Positions 25,297 to 34,729 are shown, counted from the first letter of the stretch. The stretch is 54,759 bases of DNA from CAYQQJ01 sp964419935 (GCA_964419935.1 CAYQQJ010000024.1:1-54759); one strand, 5' to 3'. Notes: generated from the sequence alone by a model not told the origin. Made by a program: numbers and translations.

Positions 25297-25402
25297 GTTT
25301 TTCATCAGGGTAGATCTTTTGAAACCCTCGCGGCAGGGATGCCGCGGGGGAGCCACAGGGACGTGTTTATGCGTTTTCAAAAGATCTACCCTGATGACAA
25401 AC
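25297..25402 (+). repeat. Hairpin repeat family 1, copy D
   Basis: The clearest copy. The arms (TCATCAGGGTAGATCTTTTG and its complement) run about 27 bases. The inner stem CGCGGC/GCCGCG (25329-25334, 25341-25346) encloses AGGGAT, followed by CAC-AGGGAC-GTG (25354-25365). The outer flanks TCGAGTGCACCAAAG on the left and GGACCGAAGCC on the right recur in copies C, E and F. It occupies the gap between the acyl-CoA dehydrogenase and fadD in the same direction. Confidence 0.95.
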
Positions 25403-25521
25403 GGACCGAAGCCTAAGGACTGGCCGCCTCTGATCAAGAACTGTGGGCTCGACTCATATAGATAACTGCGTTACTCTCCGACCAGAATAATTGTCTGTGG
25501 TTACTAGAACGGAGTCATCAC

Positions 25522-27159
25522 TTGTCTAAACAGTACGCTACGGTCGTTGAATTGGTTGAGCATGCCTTTGAGCAATATGCCGACAAGCCTGCTTACACTT
25601 GCATGGGCCATACCCTGACCTTTGCGGATATGGATCGGTTGAGCGATCAGTTCGCCAGCTACCTGCAAAATGACTTGGGCTTGAAGCCGGGCGATCGCAT
25701 CGCCCTGCAGATGCCCAATGTCCTGCAGTTTCCGGTTGCCCTCTATGGCGCAGTGCGGGCGGGGCTGATTATCGTCAACAGTAATCCCCTGTATACATCC
25801 CGCGAGATCAAGCATCAGCTGACCGACAGCGGTGCCGTGGCGTTGGTCGTCTTGTCGAACGTGGCGGCTGAAACCGCAGAAATTCTCCAGGAGACTGCCG
25901 TCAAGCACGTCATAGTGACGGATATCGCCGACCTCCATCCGCAACCGAAACGCAGTTTGCTGAACTTCGCGGTGCGCCATATCAAAAAGATGGTGCCGGC
26001 GTTTCATTTCCCGCACAGTGTTACCTTTCGCCAGGCTCTTGAACAGGGTCGTAAATCCGTATTTAAAGCGCCGGCTGAGATTCACGGTGAATCCATTCTG
26101 GCGCTGCAATACACCGGCGGTACCACGGGTGTAGCCAAAGGTGCGATGTTGACTCACAACAACCTTTGCGCCAACGTGCGCCAGGTGGTGGATCACATGC
26201 CGGACCTTTTCAAAGAACAAGAACTCTGTTTTGCGGCGCCGCTGCCGTTGTATCACGTTTATGCGTTCAACCTGCACGCATTGGCGGGGTTTTCCATGGG
26301 TGCGCACAATGTGCTGATTCCCAACCCCCGCGATATTCCCGCGCTGGTTGCAACACTGCGGAAATACCCACCGACTGTGTTCCTCGGCTTGAATACCTTG
26401 TTCAACGCCCTGTGCCGGAATGACGCCTTCCGCAAGCTGGACTTCTCCAAGCTTACCTGCACCTCATCCGGCGGCATGGCATTAACCGACAGTACCGCAA
26501 AATGTTGGCAGGAGGTGACCGGAGTCAATGTGGTTGAAGGTTATGGTTTGACTGAGACGTCTCCCGTCGTCTCCAGCGGTCAAATGGGCAAAATTCAGCG
26601 CGGAACGGTTGGCACGGCGCTGCCGGATACCGAGCTGCAGGTAATAGACGACGCCGGTACTGCGTTGCCCGTGGGTGAAGTGGGTGAGCTGTGTGTGCGC
26701 GGCCCGCAAGTGATGCACGGTTATTGGCAGAAACCCAAAGAGACAGCCGCGGTTCTTACCGCCGATGGCTGGTTCAAAACGGGGGATATGGCCACTATTG
26801 ATGCAGATGGTTTTATTAGAATTGTGGATCGCAAGAAAGACCTCATTATTGTGTCCGGCTTCAATGTTTACCCCAACGAAGTTGAAGACACCGTTACGCA
26901 GCATCCAGGAATCGTCGAGGCGGCAGCAGTCGGCTTGCCGGATGAAAAGAGCGGCGAGCTGGTAAAGCTATTTATTGTGCGCAGTGACGATTCGCTGACT
27001 GAGCAAGCGGTTATCGATTTTTGCCGGGAGAATATGACGGCATACAAAGTTCCACGGCAAGTCGAATTTCGCGAAACGCTGCCGAAATCCAACGTGGGGA
27101 AAGTTTTGCGCCGCAGTCTGCGGGATGAGGAATTGGCCAAAAAGGCGTCGGCGCAGTAG
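25522..27159 (+). CDS. Long-chain-fatty-acid--CoA ligase (FadD-type)
   Basis: A 545-residue adenylate-forming enzyme. The start is TTG, eight bases after GGAG. The AMP-binding P-loop LQYTGGTTGVAKGA lies near residue 195, followed by YGLTETSPVVS near 340 and GWFKTGDMATID near 415. The C-terminal catalytic Lys region is KSNVGKVLRRSL. It activates fatty acids to acyl-CoA at the inner membrane for beta-oxidation or lipid use. It follows the acyl-CoA dehydrogenase across copy D. The sequence is close to E. coli FadD in layout, but which of several FadD paralogues it is cannot be told. Confidence 0.92.
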   Translation: MSKQYATVVELVEHAFEQYADKPAYTCMGHTLTFADMDRLSDQFASYLQNDLGLKPGDRIALQMPNVLQFPVALYGAVRAGLIIVNSNPLYTSREIKHQLTDSGAVALVVLSNVAAETAEILQETAVKHVIVTDIADLHPQPKRSLLNFAVRHIKKMVPAFHFPHSVTFRQALEQGRKSVFKAPAEIHGESILALQYTGGTTGVAKGAMLTHNNLCANVRQVVDHMPDLFKEQELCFAAPLPLYHVYAFNLHALAGFSMGAHNVLIPNPRDIPALVATLRKYPPTVFLGLNTLFNALCRNDAFRKLDFSKLTCTSSGGMALTDSTAKCWQEVTGVNVVEGYGLTETSPVVSSGQMGKIQRGTVGTALPDTELQVIDDAGTALPVGEVGELCVRGPQVMHGYWQKPKETAAVLTADGWFKTGDMATIDADGFIRIVDRKKDLIIVSGFNVYPNEVEDTVTQHPGIVEAAAVGLPDEKSGELVKLFIVRSDDSLTEQAVIDFCRENMTAYKVPRQVEFRETLPKSNVGKVLRRSLRDEELAKKASAQ

Positions 27160-27344
27160 ATCAGCCTTGGCAGTCTGGTAGCGGCAGTCTTTGAGCAAAC
27201 ATACGTAGACATACAGAAAAATCGGCATGTCAGAACAAAAAAACTATAGCCGTTGCCGCTATTGTTTTCAATGAATTCCAGTGAGCAGCATGAATAATCG
27301 TGAGCAGAATATCGTGCAGTGGCTGAATCAACAAAGGTAATTTG

Positions 27345-28475
27345 ATGTCAACCAACGCCCTTATTCTGTCAGGTGGTGGTGCCAGGGCCGCGTACCAGGT
27401 TGGTGTGCTGAAAGCGATCTCGGACATATTGCCCCAGCTGCACAATCCTTTTCCCGTAATCTGCGGCACCTCTGCCGGTGCAATCAATGCTCTGGCGATG
27501 GCATCGCATCTCGGGGACTTTCGGCCTGCCGTGGTCAATCTGGCCAACCTTTGGCAGGAGTTGGAATTCGAGCAGGTTTTTCGTACTGGCTGGGGGCCGA
27601 TTTCCAAAAACCTGTTCCACATTGCCCGTTCACTGTTCAATCAGGGTGTGGTCAGTGGCAAGCCTCTGGCCCTGTTGGATAATTCGCCTCTGCGCGCGTT
27701 GATTGAGCGATCCATTCCGTTCGAGAACCTCGCCACCCGCATTGACAGTGGCGCCTTGAGAGCCGTCAGCGTCACGGCGTTGGGCTACACATCCGGCCAG
27801 TCGGTCAGCTTTTTTCAGGGCGCACAAGCGGTGGAGGGCTGGCGGCGCTATCGTCGCGTGGGCACTCCGACCCAGTTGAACCCGGACCATCTCATGGCGT
27901 CTTCTGCCATACCTGCGTTATTTCCAACCGTCTCCATTGGGCGGGACTATTACGGCGATGGCGCCATGCGACAGATGGCGCCTATCAGCTGCGCATTGCA
28001 TTTGGGCGCCGACCGCGTGTTTGTTATTGGTGTCAGTAGTAACCGCAACCCGGCACATTGGGGGCGTCGCGCTGTCACACCCAAACATTCGCCGTCCATG
28101 GCGCAGATCATCGGTCAGATGCTCAACAGCGCATTCATTGATGCTCTTGAAGGGGATATTGAGCATCTGGAGCGCATCAACCACTTATTGTCGCTGGTGG
28201 AGGAAGACAAGCTGGTGCACACACCAATGCGTCCGGTGGACACCCTGATCATCTCGCCATCCAAGCCATTGGATCGCATTGCCGGCCGCAAGGTGCGCAA
28301 CCTCCCATCGAGCCTGCGTTTTTTAATGCGCAGCACCGGTGCTACTATACGTGGAGGTGGTTCGGCAGCAGCCAGTTACCTGATGTTTTCCCGTGATTAC
28401 TGCAATGAGTTGATGGAGCTGGGGTATCAGGACGCCATGTGGGAACGAGACGCCATAGAGGCATTTTTTGGCTGA
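27345..28475 (+). CDS. Patatin-like phospholipase
   Basis: A 376-residue protein. It has the patatin oxyanion loop SGGGARAAYQVG at residues 9-20, the nucleophile motif GTSAG (Ser43) and the dyad Asp in YYGDGAMRQ. It has no signal peptide. Members hydrolyse acyl esters of phospholipids. The ATG follows AAGG; a TTG directly before it is an alternative. It lies 185 bp after the FadD-type gene and 35 bp before the fusion protein gene, so released fatty acids could feed FadD, which is inference. About 100 residues beyond the catalytic domain form a C-terminal extension as in the bacterial DUF3336-free group. Confidence 0.88.
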   Translation: MSTNALILSGGGARAAYQVGVLKAISDILPQLHNPFPVICGTSAGAINALAMASHLGDFRPAVVNLANLWQELEFEQVFRTGWGPISKNLFHIARSLFNQGVVSGKPLALLDNSPLRALIERSIPFENLATRIDSGALRAVSVTALGYTSGQSVSFFQGAQAVEGWRRYRRVGTPTQLNPDHLMASSAIPALFPTVSIGRDYYGDGAMRQMAPISCALHLGADRVFVIGVSSNRNPAHWGRRAVTPKHSPSMAQIIGQMLNSAFIDALEGDIEHLERINHLLSLVEEDKLVHTPMRPVDTLIISPSKPLDRIAGRKVRNLPSSLRFLMRSTGATIRGGGSAAASYLMFSRDYCNELMELGYQDAMWERDAIEAFFG

Positions 28476-28510
28476 TTGACAAATTTTCGAACAGCGGAAG
28501 GGAGCCAGTC

Positions 28511-29767
28511 ATGAAGTTCTTGAAGTATCTATTTTTCACATTGTTACTATTGGGGTTCGTGGCGGGCATCGTAGGGCTGTTTCTGCCGGCAAAGACTTTC
28601 GTTGAGCGAACCATGGTGATCGATACACACCCGCAGACGGTTTTCCATCTGGTCAACGATTTCAAGCAGATCAACCGCTGGTGGATTCAGGACGACCCGG
28701 ACAGAAAAGTGGAGTATTCCGGCGCGGACGCCGGCTTGGGCTCAATCATGTCCTGGCATACCGACTCGGGCATGGAGCGGCAGGAAATCGTTGCCATCGA
28801 GCCGGGCCAACGGGTTGAAATCGCCCTGCAATCCGAGGATACCGACTCCGGTACCATACGTACCGCAACATCCACGTTATTGGTCGAGTCGGTGGAAGAT
28901 TATACCGGCGTTGCCTGGCAGTTCGAAACCGCGCATGGCCTGAATATTCTGCGGCGCTATGCGGGGTTGCTTCTGGAAGAAACCATCGCCAGGTCCTATA
29001 CGCAAGGCCTCGAGAACCTGAAGAATCTCGCGGAATCCCTGCCAAATATCGTTACCGAAGAAATTTCTTATAGCGTAGGTGAAACCAACCTCACCGGTTA
29101 TCTGGCGATGCCCCGCAATGCCAAGGATTTGCCCGGCGTGTTGATTGTCCATGAATGGTGGGGGCTTAACGATTATGTGCGCGAGCGGGCGAAAATGCTC
29201 GCGGAAATGGGCTACGTCGCCTTTGCCATTGATATGTATGGCGATGGAAAGGTGGCGGAGCATCCCAAGGATGCACAACTATTCATGATGGAAGTCGTCA
29301 ATGATCAGGAGGCCGCCAAGGCGCGTTTCCAGGCGGGATTGGCCATCATCAAGTCCCAGCCCCAGGCGCACCCCAACAAGACCGCAGCCATTGGCTATTG
29401 CTTCGGCGGTGCGGTGGTGTTGAGTATGGCCCGAGCCGGCGCGGATCTCGACGGCGTGGTCAGTTTTCACGGCGCTCTCGGCAACCTTGCCCCCATTGCA
29501 AGTGAAGACATCGACACAAAATTCCTGGTGTTGAACGGCGGGGCGGATCCCCTGGTTACCGACGAACAAATCAGCACCTTCAAAACCAGCATGGACAACG
29601 CCGGGCTCGATTACACCTTTGTTGAATATGAAAGCGCTCAGCATGCCTTCACCAACCCCAGCGCGACGGCATTGGGCGAAGAGTTCGAGTTACCTCTGGA
29701 GTACAACGCCGAGGCTGATGCCGACTCCTGGCAGCGTATGCACGCTTTCTTGACGAAGCTTTTTTGA
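28511..29767 (+). CDS. Membrane-anchored SRPBCC domain fused to dienelactone hydrolase
   Basis: A 418-residue protein with two domains normally found apart. A membrane helix at residues 4-25 is followed by an SRPBCC/polyketide-cyclase-type ligand-binding domain (about 30-175). From about residue 185 comes a dienelactone-hydrolase-type alpha/beta hydrolase with the motif VLIVHEWWGLN, nucleophile Cys297 in GYCFGGAV, Asp346 in GGADPLV and His378 in SAQHAF. The ATG follows GGAAGGGAG. There is no stop or frameshift between domains, so the fusion is intact. The hydrolase half probably lies in the periplasm or on the membrane face set by the anchor. Substrate unknown. Confidence 0.85.
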   Translation: MKFLKYLFFTLLLLGFVAGIVGLFLPAKTFVERTMVIDTHPQTVFHLVNDFKQINRWWIQDDPDRKVEYSGADAGLGSIMSWHTDSGMERQEIVAIEPGQRVEIALQSEDTDSGTIRTATSTLLVESVEDYTGVAWQFETAHGLNILRRYAGLLLEETIARSYTQGLENLKNLAESLPNIVTEEISYSVGETNLTGYLAMPRNAKDLPGVLIVHEWWGLNDYVRERAKMLAEMGYVAFAIDMYGDGKVAEHPKDAQLFMMEVVNDQEAAKARFQAGLAIIKSQPQAHPNKTAAIGYCFGGAVVLSMARAGADLDGVVSFHGALGNLAPIASEDIDTKFLVLNGGADPLVTDEQISTFKTSMDNAGLDYTFVEYESAQHAFTNPSATALGEEFELPLEYNAEADADSWQRMHAFLTKLF

Positions 29768-29799
29768 TTGTCTTGCCGGCAACCAAGCAGTGCCCAACG

Positions 29800-29826
29800 A
29801 AAAAAGCCCCGCGAATGCAGGACTTT
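29800..29826 (-). terminator. Terminator of the FTR1-cytochrome gene
   Basis: On the minus strand AAAGTCCTGC and GCGGGGCTTT pair over 10 bp around ATTC, with two pairs as G-U wobbles that only RNA would form, then TTTTTT. It lies 65 bp past the permease stop in the gap between convergent genes. Confidence 0.8.
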
Positions 29827-29890
29827 CAACTGCTGGATGTGGTGAAGGTTATACCGCCAGGTGTTCAATCGTCCGTGGTGCAATCATCAT

Positions 29891-31792
29891 TCAGCCTCGG
29901 TTTGCAAGCAGGCTGTAGCGAAAGCCCGCTAGCAGAGTAACAGTGAGCAGTACTACCGCCGCTTGCGCTATCAGCCCTTGCCATGTTGAATAAATACCCA
30001 GCCAGGTAATGGAGAAATGCACCGGCAGCGACGAGATATCTATCAGGGCCGCTTCCTGCAGAGCCGCAACGCCTTTGCCGGTGAGCACGAAGGCCAACAG
30101 CAACATGAACCAGCTGGTGAGCGAGAAGAACCGGCCAATGGGCAACTTGACTGAATATCGGTACAGAAGCCAGCCTATCAGCACGAGCGCTGCGACGCCG
30201 GTTGCAAAACCTCCGAGTACGACTGACGCTTGGTGACCACTGGCTTGCGTCATCAGAGATTGGTAGAAAAGCACGGTTTCAAACACCTCTCTGTATACCG
30301 CGATGAAGGACAGCCCGGCGATGCCCCACAGGGTCCCCGTTTTGAGGTGCCGGTTGATATTGCGATTGATGTAGTTCTGCCACTGCGACGCGTTTGTCTT
30401 GCTGTGCATCCAAAAGCCGATATAGAACAATACGGCTGCCGCCAATAGTGCGGCAACGCCTTCCATCACTTCGCGGCTGGCGCCGCTGATAGAGATCAAA
30501 TGGCTTGCGGCCCACCAGGTGAACACGCCAAGCGCCAGGGCACCTATCCAGCCCAAATGCACGTACTTCAGCGCGTCCGGCCGTTGGGTTTTTACCAATA
30601 CTGCACCCAGCGCCAGCACAACGAGTAATGCTTCCAAACCCTCGCGCAACAGGATGATCAGGCTCGCGCTGAACAGCGCGCCGTTGGACAAACTCTGCTC
30701 CCGAATGGCCGAATCGGCGCGCTCAAGCCCAGTGAGTAATGTCTCCAGCCCCTGGTGAACAGCTTCGACTTGCCCGGGTTGGCTGACCAGTTGCCGGTAG
30801 GCCATGAAGTCCTGCTCGACTGCCCGGCGTAATCCGGAGTTATGGGCATCCAGAGTATTCTCGATAAGCTCGAAACCATCCAGGTAGGCGCTTACCGCGA
30901 GTTGCTTTGCCTGCGCCACATCGCCTTGTTCATAGGCCTTGAAGGAGGACTGCAGGTTGCGACGTGTAATTTGCATGGGATCGGCATGAGTTTCGAACAA
31001 TTTGCCCGGATAGGCGCGCAATGCCTGCACATCATTCAGTGAAAGATCCGGATTCTGCTGCACCAGGGTCTGGGGGCTCAGGCTCACAAACTGCTGCGGA
31101 TCTACAGCAATATCTGCGGGCGGTGCAGGTATTTCCTGAAACGCCAGGCTGCCTGCGTAGAATGCCAATGACCAACGTTGCTGATCAGAGAGGTCAGGGA
31201 ACGCTGGCATGGCGGTACCGTCCAGCCCCTTGGATATGGCGTCGTACAGGCCGAGCAGCGAGCGATTCCGGGCTCTGAATTTGTCGCTGAAGTCAGTAGG
31301 TGGGGGTTGTAATCCCCCAGCGATGGGACCATCACCTTGCCCGGTTGCGCCGTGGCAAGCGGCACAGCTTTGCAGAAACAGGGCGCGGGTGGTATCAACG
31401 GGAAGCAGGGAGTTGGGTAGACTCAACTGGGGCGACAGCGCCAGTAGCTGCTGGCGAATGCGCTCGGTCAGCGGTCGCACCACGCTCGCCGGTGCCTTGT
31501 TTTCAATAGCATCCTGAAGTTGCTGAGCGGTGATGAGGAATGCAGGAGTGGCGCGGCCCTTTTCTACGATCAGGCCGGAAAACTCCTGCATTTCCTCATA
31601 TTCGTTCGCGTCAATGATACGTCCGTCCCGGACTGCCTCCTCATAGTCAACGCCGATGTACTCTGCCAGCTGCAGTAACTGGCGAATCCCTTCTTGTTCC
31701 GTTTGCGCCGGAACAGGCAAAGCCAGCCCCAAGAAAACAAAAAATAATGCTATTGAAGGTAACCATTGTTTTGGACTGGGACTGACATTCAC
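29891..31792 (-). CDS. FTR1-family iron permease with internal cytochrome c domain
   Basis: A 633-residue protein. A signal peptide (to about Ala29) leads a periplasmic region with a class I cytochrome c heme site CAACH (residues 143-147) and a later Met in MPAFPDL as likely axial ligand. The C-terminal half is a seven-helix FTR1/EfeU permease with both ferroxidase-type motifs, REGLE (383-387) and REVFE (501-505). The cytochrome domain probably passes electrons for iron oxidation coupled to import. The GTG start follows GAGGTGG. A Fur-like site lies 43 bp upstream, so it is likely induced by iron limitation. Such fusions are known in pseudomonads. Confidence 0.9.
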   Translation of the reverse strand: MNVSPSPKQWLPSIALFFVFLGLALPVPAQTEQEGIRQLLQLAEYIGVDYEEAVRDGRIIDANEYEEMQEFSGLIVEKGRATPAFLITAQQLQDAIENKAPASVVRPLTERIRQQLLALSPQLSLPNSLLPVDTTRALFLQSCAACHGATGQGDGPIAGGLQPPPTDFSDKFRARNRSLLGLYDAISKGLDGTAMPAFPDLSDQQRWSLAFYAGSLAFQEIPAPPADIAVDPQQFVSLSPQTLVQQNPDLSLNDVQALRAYPGKLFETHADPMQITRRNLQSSFKAYEQGDVAQAKQLAVSAYLDGFELIENTLDAHNSGLRRAVEQDFMAYRQLVSQPGQVEAVHQGLETLLTGLERADSAIREQSLSNGALFSASLIILLREGLEALLVVLALGAVLVKTQRPDALKYVHLGWIGALALGVFTWWAASHLISISGASREVMEGVAALLAAAVLFYIGFWMHSKTNASQWQNYINRNINRHLKTGTLWGIAGLSFIAVYREVFETVLFYQSLMTQASGHQASVVLGGFATGVAALVLIGWLLYRYSVKLPIGRFFSLTSWFMLLLAFVLTGKGVAALQEAALIDISSLPVHFSITWLGIYSTWQGLIAQAAVVLLTVTLLAGFRYSLLANRG

Positions 31793-31834
31793 CGCGACGC
31801 CACCTCTGCTTGCTACACCGTTGCCATATAGAGA

Positions 31835-31853
31835 AATAAGAATTGTTCTTATT
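31835..31853. promoter_or_regulatory. Fur-box-like palindrome
   Basis: AATAAGAATTGTTCTTATT has perfect 8-bp arms around TTG and fits the Fur pattern TGAGAATnATTCTCA at most positions. It lies 43 bp upstream of the FTR1 permease start, where a promoter would be. Confidence 0.75.
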
Positions 31854-31900
31854 ATACAGGAGGGTCAATGCCGACTGCGGATCAGTTTATGTCGATTTCC

Positions 31901-31926
31901 AAAAAAAAGCCCCGCTGATGCGGGGC
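31901..31926 (-). terminator. Rho-independent terminator of acnB
   Basis: On the minus strand a perfect 7-bp stem GCCCCGC/GCGGGGC with a 4-base loop is followed by eight T. It lies 28 bp past the acnB stop. Confidence 0.93.
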
Positions 31927-31953
31927 TTCTGGGTCAGACTTGATGCAGGCGGC

Positions 31954-34578
31954 TTAGACCGCCACATCCTCAATCTGCACGGCTGCTATGCGTTTGCCTT
32001 CTTCGGCGCCTTTCTGGAACGAGGCTATTTGATCAAAATTCATATAACGGAAGATTTCGTCGGACATGGAGTCGATCTTGTTGGCGTATTCCATGTATTC
32101 CTCGACCGTTGGCAGGCGACCAATAATGCCACCCACAGCTGCCAGTTCCGCGGAGGTGAGGTAGACATTGGCGCCGGTACCGAGGCGGTTGGGGAAGTTA
32201 CGGGTGGAGGTGGACAGCACAGTGGCACCGTCGGCAACCCGGGCCTGGTTGCCCATGCACAGGGAGCAGCCGGGCATTTCTGTGCGCACGCCGTTGCGGC
32301 CGTAGATATTGTAGTAGCCTTCTTCCATCAGGGTGTGCTGGTCCATCTTGGTGGGCGGTGACATCCAGAAGCGGGTTTTGAGGCCGTCTTTGTTGGATTC
32401 CATCAGTTTGCCCGCAGCACGGAAATGTCCGATGTTGGTCATGCAGGAACCGATGAAGACTTCGTCCACCTTATCGCCGGCGACTTCAGACAACAGACGT
32501 GCATCGTCAGGGTCATTCGGGCAGCAGACGACCGGCTCTTTCACGTCGGCCAGATCGATCTCGATCACCGCAGCGTATTCCGCATCGGCGTCGGCTTGCA
32601 GCAGGTTCGGGTTGGCCAGCCATTCTTCCATCTTCTTGGCGCGACGCTCGAGGGTGCGCGCGTCGCCGTAGCCTTCGCTTACCATCCAGCGCAACAGGGT
32701 GATATTGGAACGCAGGTACTCTGCGACGGAGTCCTCGGACAGCTTAATGGTGCAACCGGCGGCGGAGCGCTCGGCAGAGGCATCGGACAGCTCGAACGCC
32801 TGTTCGGCGGTGAGGTTGTCCAGACCTTCGATTTCAAGAATGCGACCGGAGAAGATGTTCTTCTTGCCTTTCTTGTCGACGGTGAGCAAGCCTTCCTGAA
32901 TGGCGTAGTAGGGAATGGCATGAACCAGATCGCGCAGCGTGATGCCGGGCTGCATCTTGCCTTTGAATCGCACCAGCACGGATTCCGGCATATCCAGTGG
33001 CATAACGCCCGTTGCCGCGGCAAACGCCACCAGACCGGAGCCCGCAGGGAAGGAGATGCCCATGGGGAAACGGGTGTGGGAGTCGCCACCGGTGCCGACG
33101 GTATCCGGCAGCAGCATGCGGTTCAGCCAGGAGTGGATGATGCCGTCGCCGGGGCGCAGGGAAACGCCGCCACGGGTCATGATGAAATCCGGCAGGCTGT
33201 GCTGGGTGTCGATATCCACCGGCTTGGGGTAGGCGGCGGTGTGACAGAAGGACTGCATGGTCAGGTCGGCAGAGAAGCCGAGACAGGCCAGGTCTTTCAG
33301 CTCGTCGCGGGTCATCGGGCCTGTGGTGTCCTGGGAGCCAACGGTTGTCATGCGCGGCTCACAATAAGCACCGGGACGCACGCCGACACCTTCCGCCAGG
33401 CCACAAGCGCGGCCAACCATCTTCTGTGCCAGGGTGAAGCCCTTGTCGCTGTCGGCAGGCTGGGCGGGAATGCGGAACAGGTCAGTGGTACCAAGACCGA
33501 GAGATTCCCGGGCCTTGGCAGTCAAGCCGCGGCCGATGATCAAGTTGATGCGGCCGCCGGCCTGAACTTCGTCCAACAGTACGGGGGATTTCAGTTCAAA
33601 TTCAGACAGCAGCTCGCCATTCTGAGTCAGGATTTTGCCTTCATAGGGGCGGATTTCGATCACGTCGCCCATGTTGAGGTCATCGACCGGTGCTTCAAAT
33701 ACCAGCGCTCCGGCGTCTTCCATTGTGTTGTAGAAAATTGGTGCGACCTTGCCGCCGATACAGATGCCGCCGCCGCGCTTGTTGGGCACGCCGGGAATGT
33801 CTTCACCGAAGTACCAGAGCACAGAGTTGGTTGCGGATTTGCGGGAGGAGCCGGTGCCTACCACGTCGCCGACAAAGGCCACGGGGTAGCCGGACTGTTG
33901 CAGCTCCTCAATTTGCTTGATGGGGCCGCGCACACCGTGTTCTTCAGGCGTCAGACCGTCACGTTCCATCTTGTACATCGCCAGAGCGTGCAGAGGAATG
34001 TCCGGGCGTGACCAGGCATCGGGAGCGGGGGAGAGGTCGTCGGTATTGGTTTCACCGGTGACTTTGAATATCGCGACTTTGATCGATTCGGGTACGGCGT
34101 CGCGCTGGGTGAACCACTCAGCGTTGGCCCAGCTTTCCAATACGCTCTGAGCATGACTGTTGCCGCCTTTGGCTTTTTCTTCCACGTCGTGAAAGGCATC
34201 AAACATCAACAGCGTGTGCTTCAGTTCATTGGCAGCCAAGGGGGCCAGTTCGCTGTTATCCAGCAGCGTCACCAGGGTTTCGATGTTGTAGCCACCGTGC
34301 ATGTTGCCGAGAAGCTTGACTGCGTCCTGTTTGCTGATCAGCGGCGAGCTTGTCTCACCTTTGGCGATTGCCGACAGAAAACCGGCTTTTACATAGGCCG
34401 CTTCATCCACGCCGGGCGGTACGCGGGTGGTAATCAGGTCCAGCAGCATGTCTTCTTCGCCAGCGGGCGGTGATTTCAGTAATTCAACCAGGCCGGTTAC
34501 TTGTTCAGCAGTCAGCGGTTTGGGTGGAATTCCCTGGGCTTCACGTTCAGCAACGTGTTCACGATAGGCTTCAAGCAC
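31954..34578 (-). CDS. acnB: Aconitate hydratase B
   Basis: An 874-residue aconitase of the AcnB type, which has the swivel domain before the iron-sulfur domains. The GTG at 34578 is chosen as start because the protein then begins LEAYREHVAE like E. coli AcnB and AGAGGA lies nine bases upstream. The open frame continues about 50 codons further without support. The 4Fe-4S ligands are seen in FIGSCMTNIGHF and PGCSLCMGNQAR near the C-terminus. It interconverts citrate and isocitrate in the TCA cycle. A terminator follows and a palindrome lies at the probable promoter. Confidence 0.97.
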   Translation of the reverse strand: MLEAYREHVAEREAQGIPPKPLTAEQVTGLVELLKSPPAGEEDMLLDLITTRVPPGVDEAAYVKAGFLSAIAKGETSSPLISKQDAVKLLGNMHGGYNIETLVTLLDNSELAPLAANELKHTLLMFDAFHDVEEKAKGGNSHAQSVLESWANAEWFTQRDAVPESIKVAIFKVTGETNTDDLSPAPDAWSRPDIPLHALAMYKMERDGLTPEEHGVRGPIKQIEELQQSGYPVAFVGDVVGTGSSRKSATNSVLWYFGEDIPGVPNKRGGGICIGGKVAPIFYNTMEDAGALVFEAPVDDLNMGDVIEIRPYEGKILTQNGELLSEFELKSPVLLDEVQAGGRINLIIGRGLTAKARESLGLGTTDLFRIPAQPADSDKGFTLAQKMVGRACGLAEGVGVRPGAYCEPRMTTVGSQDTTGPMTRDELKDLACLGFSADLTMQSFCHTAAYPKPVDIDTQHSLPDFIMTRGGVSLRPGDGIIHSWLNRMLLPDTVGTGGDSHTRFPMGISFPAGSGLVAFAAATGVMPLDMPESVLVRFKGKMQPGITLRDLVHAIPYYAIQEGLLTVDKKGKKNIFSGRILEIEGLDNLTAEQAFELSDASAERSAAGCTIKLSEDSVAEYLRSNITLLRWMVSEGYGDARTLERRAKKMEEWLANPNLLQADADAEYAAVIEIDLADVKEPVVCCPNDPDDARLLSEVAGDKVDEVFIGSCMTNIGHFRAAGKLMESNKDGLKTRFWMSPPTKMDQHTLMEEGYYNIYGRNGVRTEMPGCSLCMGNQARVADGATVLSTSTRNFPNRLGTGANVYLTSAELAAVGGIIGRLPTVEEYMEYANKIDSMSDEIFRYMNFDQIASFQKGAEEGKRIAAVQIEDVAV

Positions 34579-34702
34579 GTTTTGGTATCCTCTCATTGTT
34601 TGGGGGTTACTCGCGCCGGCAGGATCTCTGCCGTGCGAGGCTATCGATGCCGTCATCGATGGGGGCCGCAGCCCTCCGCAGACCGTGGAGTTCGGAATCT
34701 GG

Positions 34703-34729
34703 GGCGCGAATTCTACCATTATTCGCGCC
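34703..34729. promoter_or_regulatory. Palindrome in the acnB/DUF1289 intergenic region
   Basis: GGCGCGAAT and ATTCGCGCC form perfect 9-bp arms separated by 9 bp. On the minus strand the gap holds TAGAAT, a possible -10 for acnB about 130 bp upstream of its start. It may be an operator or, less likely, a chance palindrome. The gap also contains the family 3 repeat next to it. Confidence 0.45.

Noticed and set aside
27225..27265. ATAGC/GCTAT stem with seven T on the minus strand
   Set aside because: It has the look of a terminator, but no minus-strand gene lies upstream of it; the stem is only 5 bp.
32425..34011. 528-residue open frame antisense to acnB
   Set aside because: Complete overlap with acnB, whose motifs are certain; the frame is open only because of codon bias.
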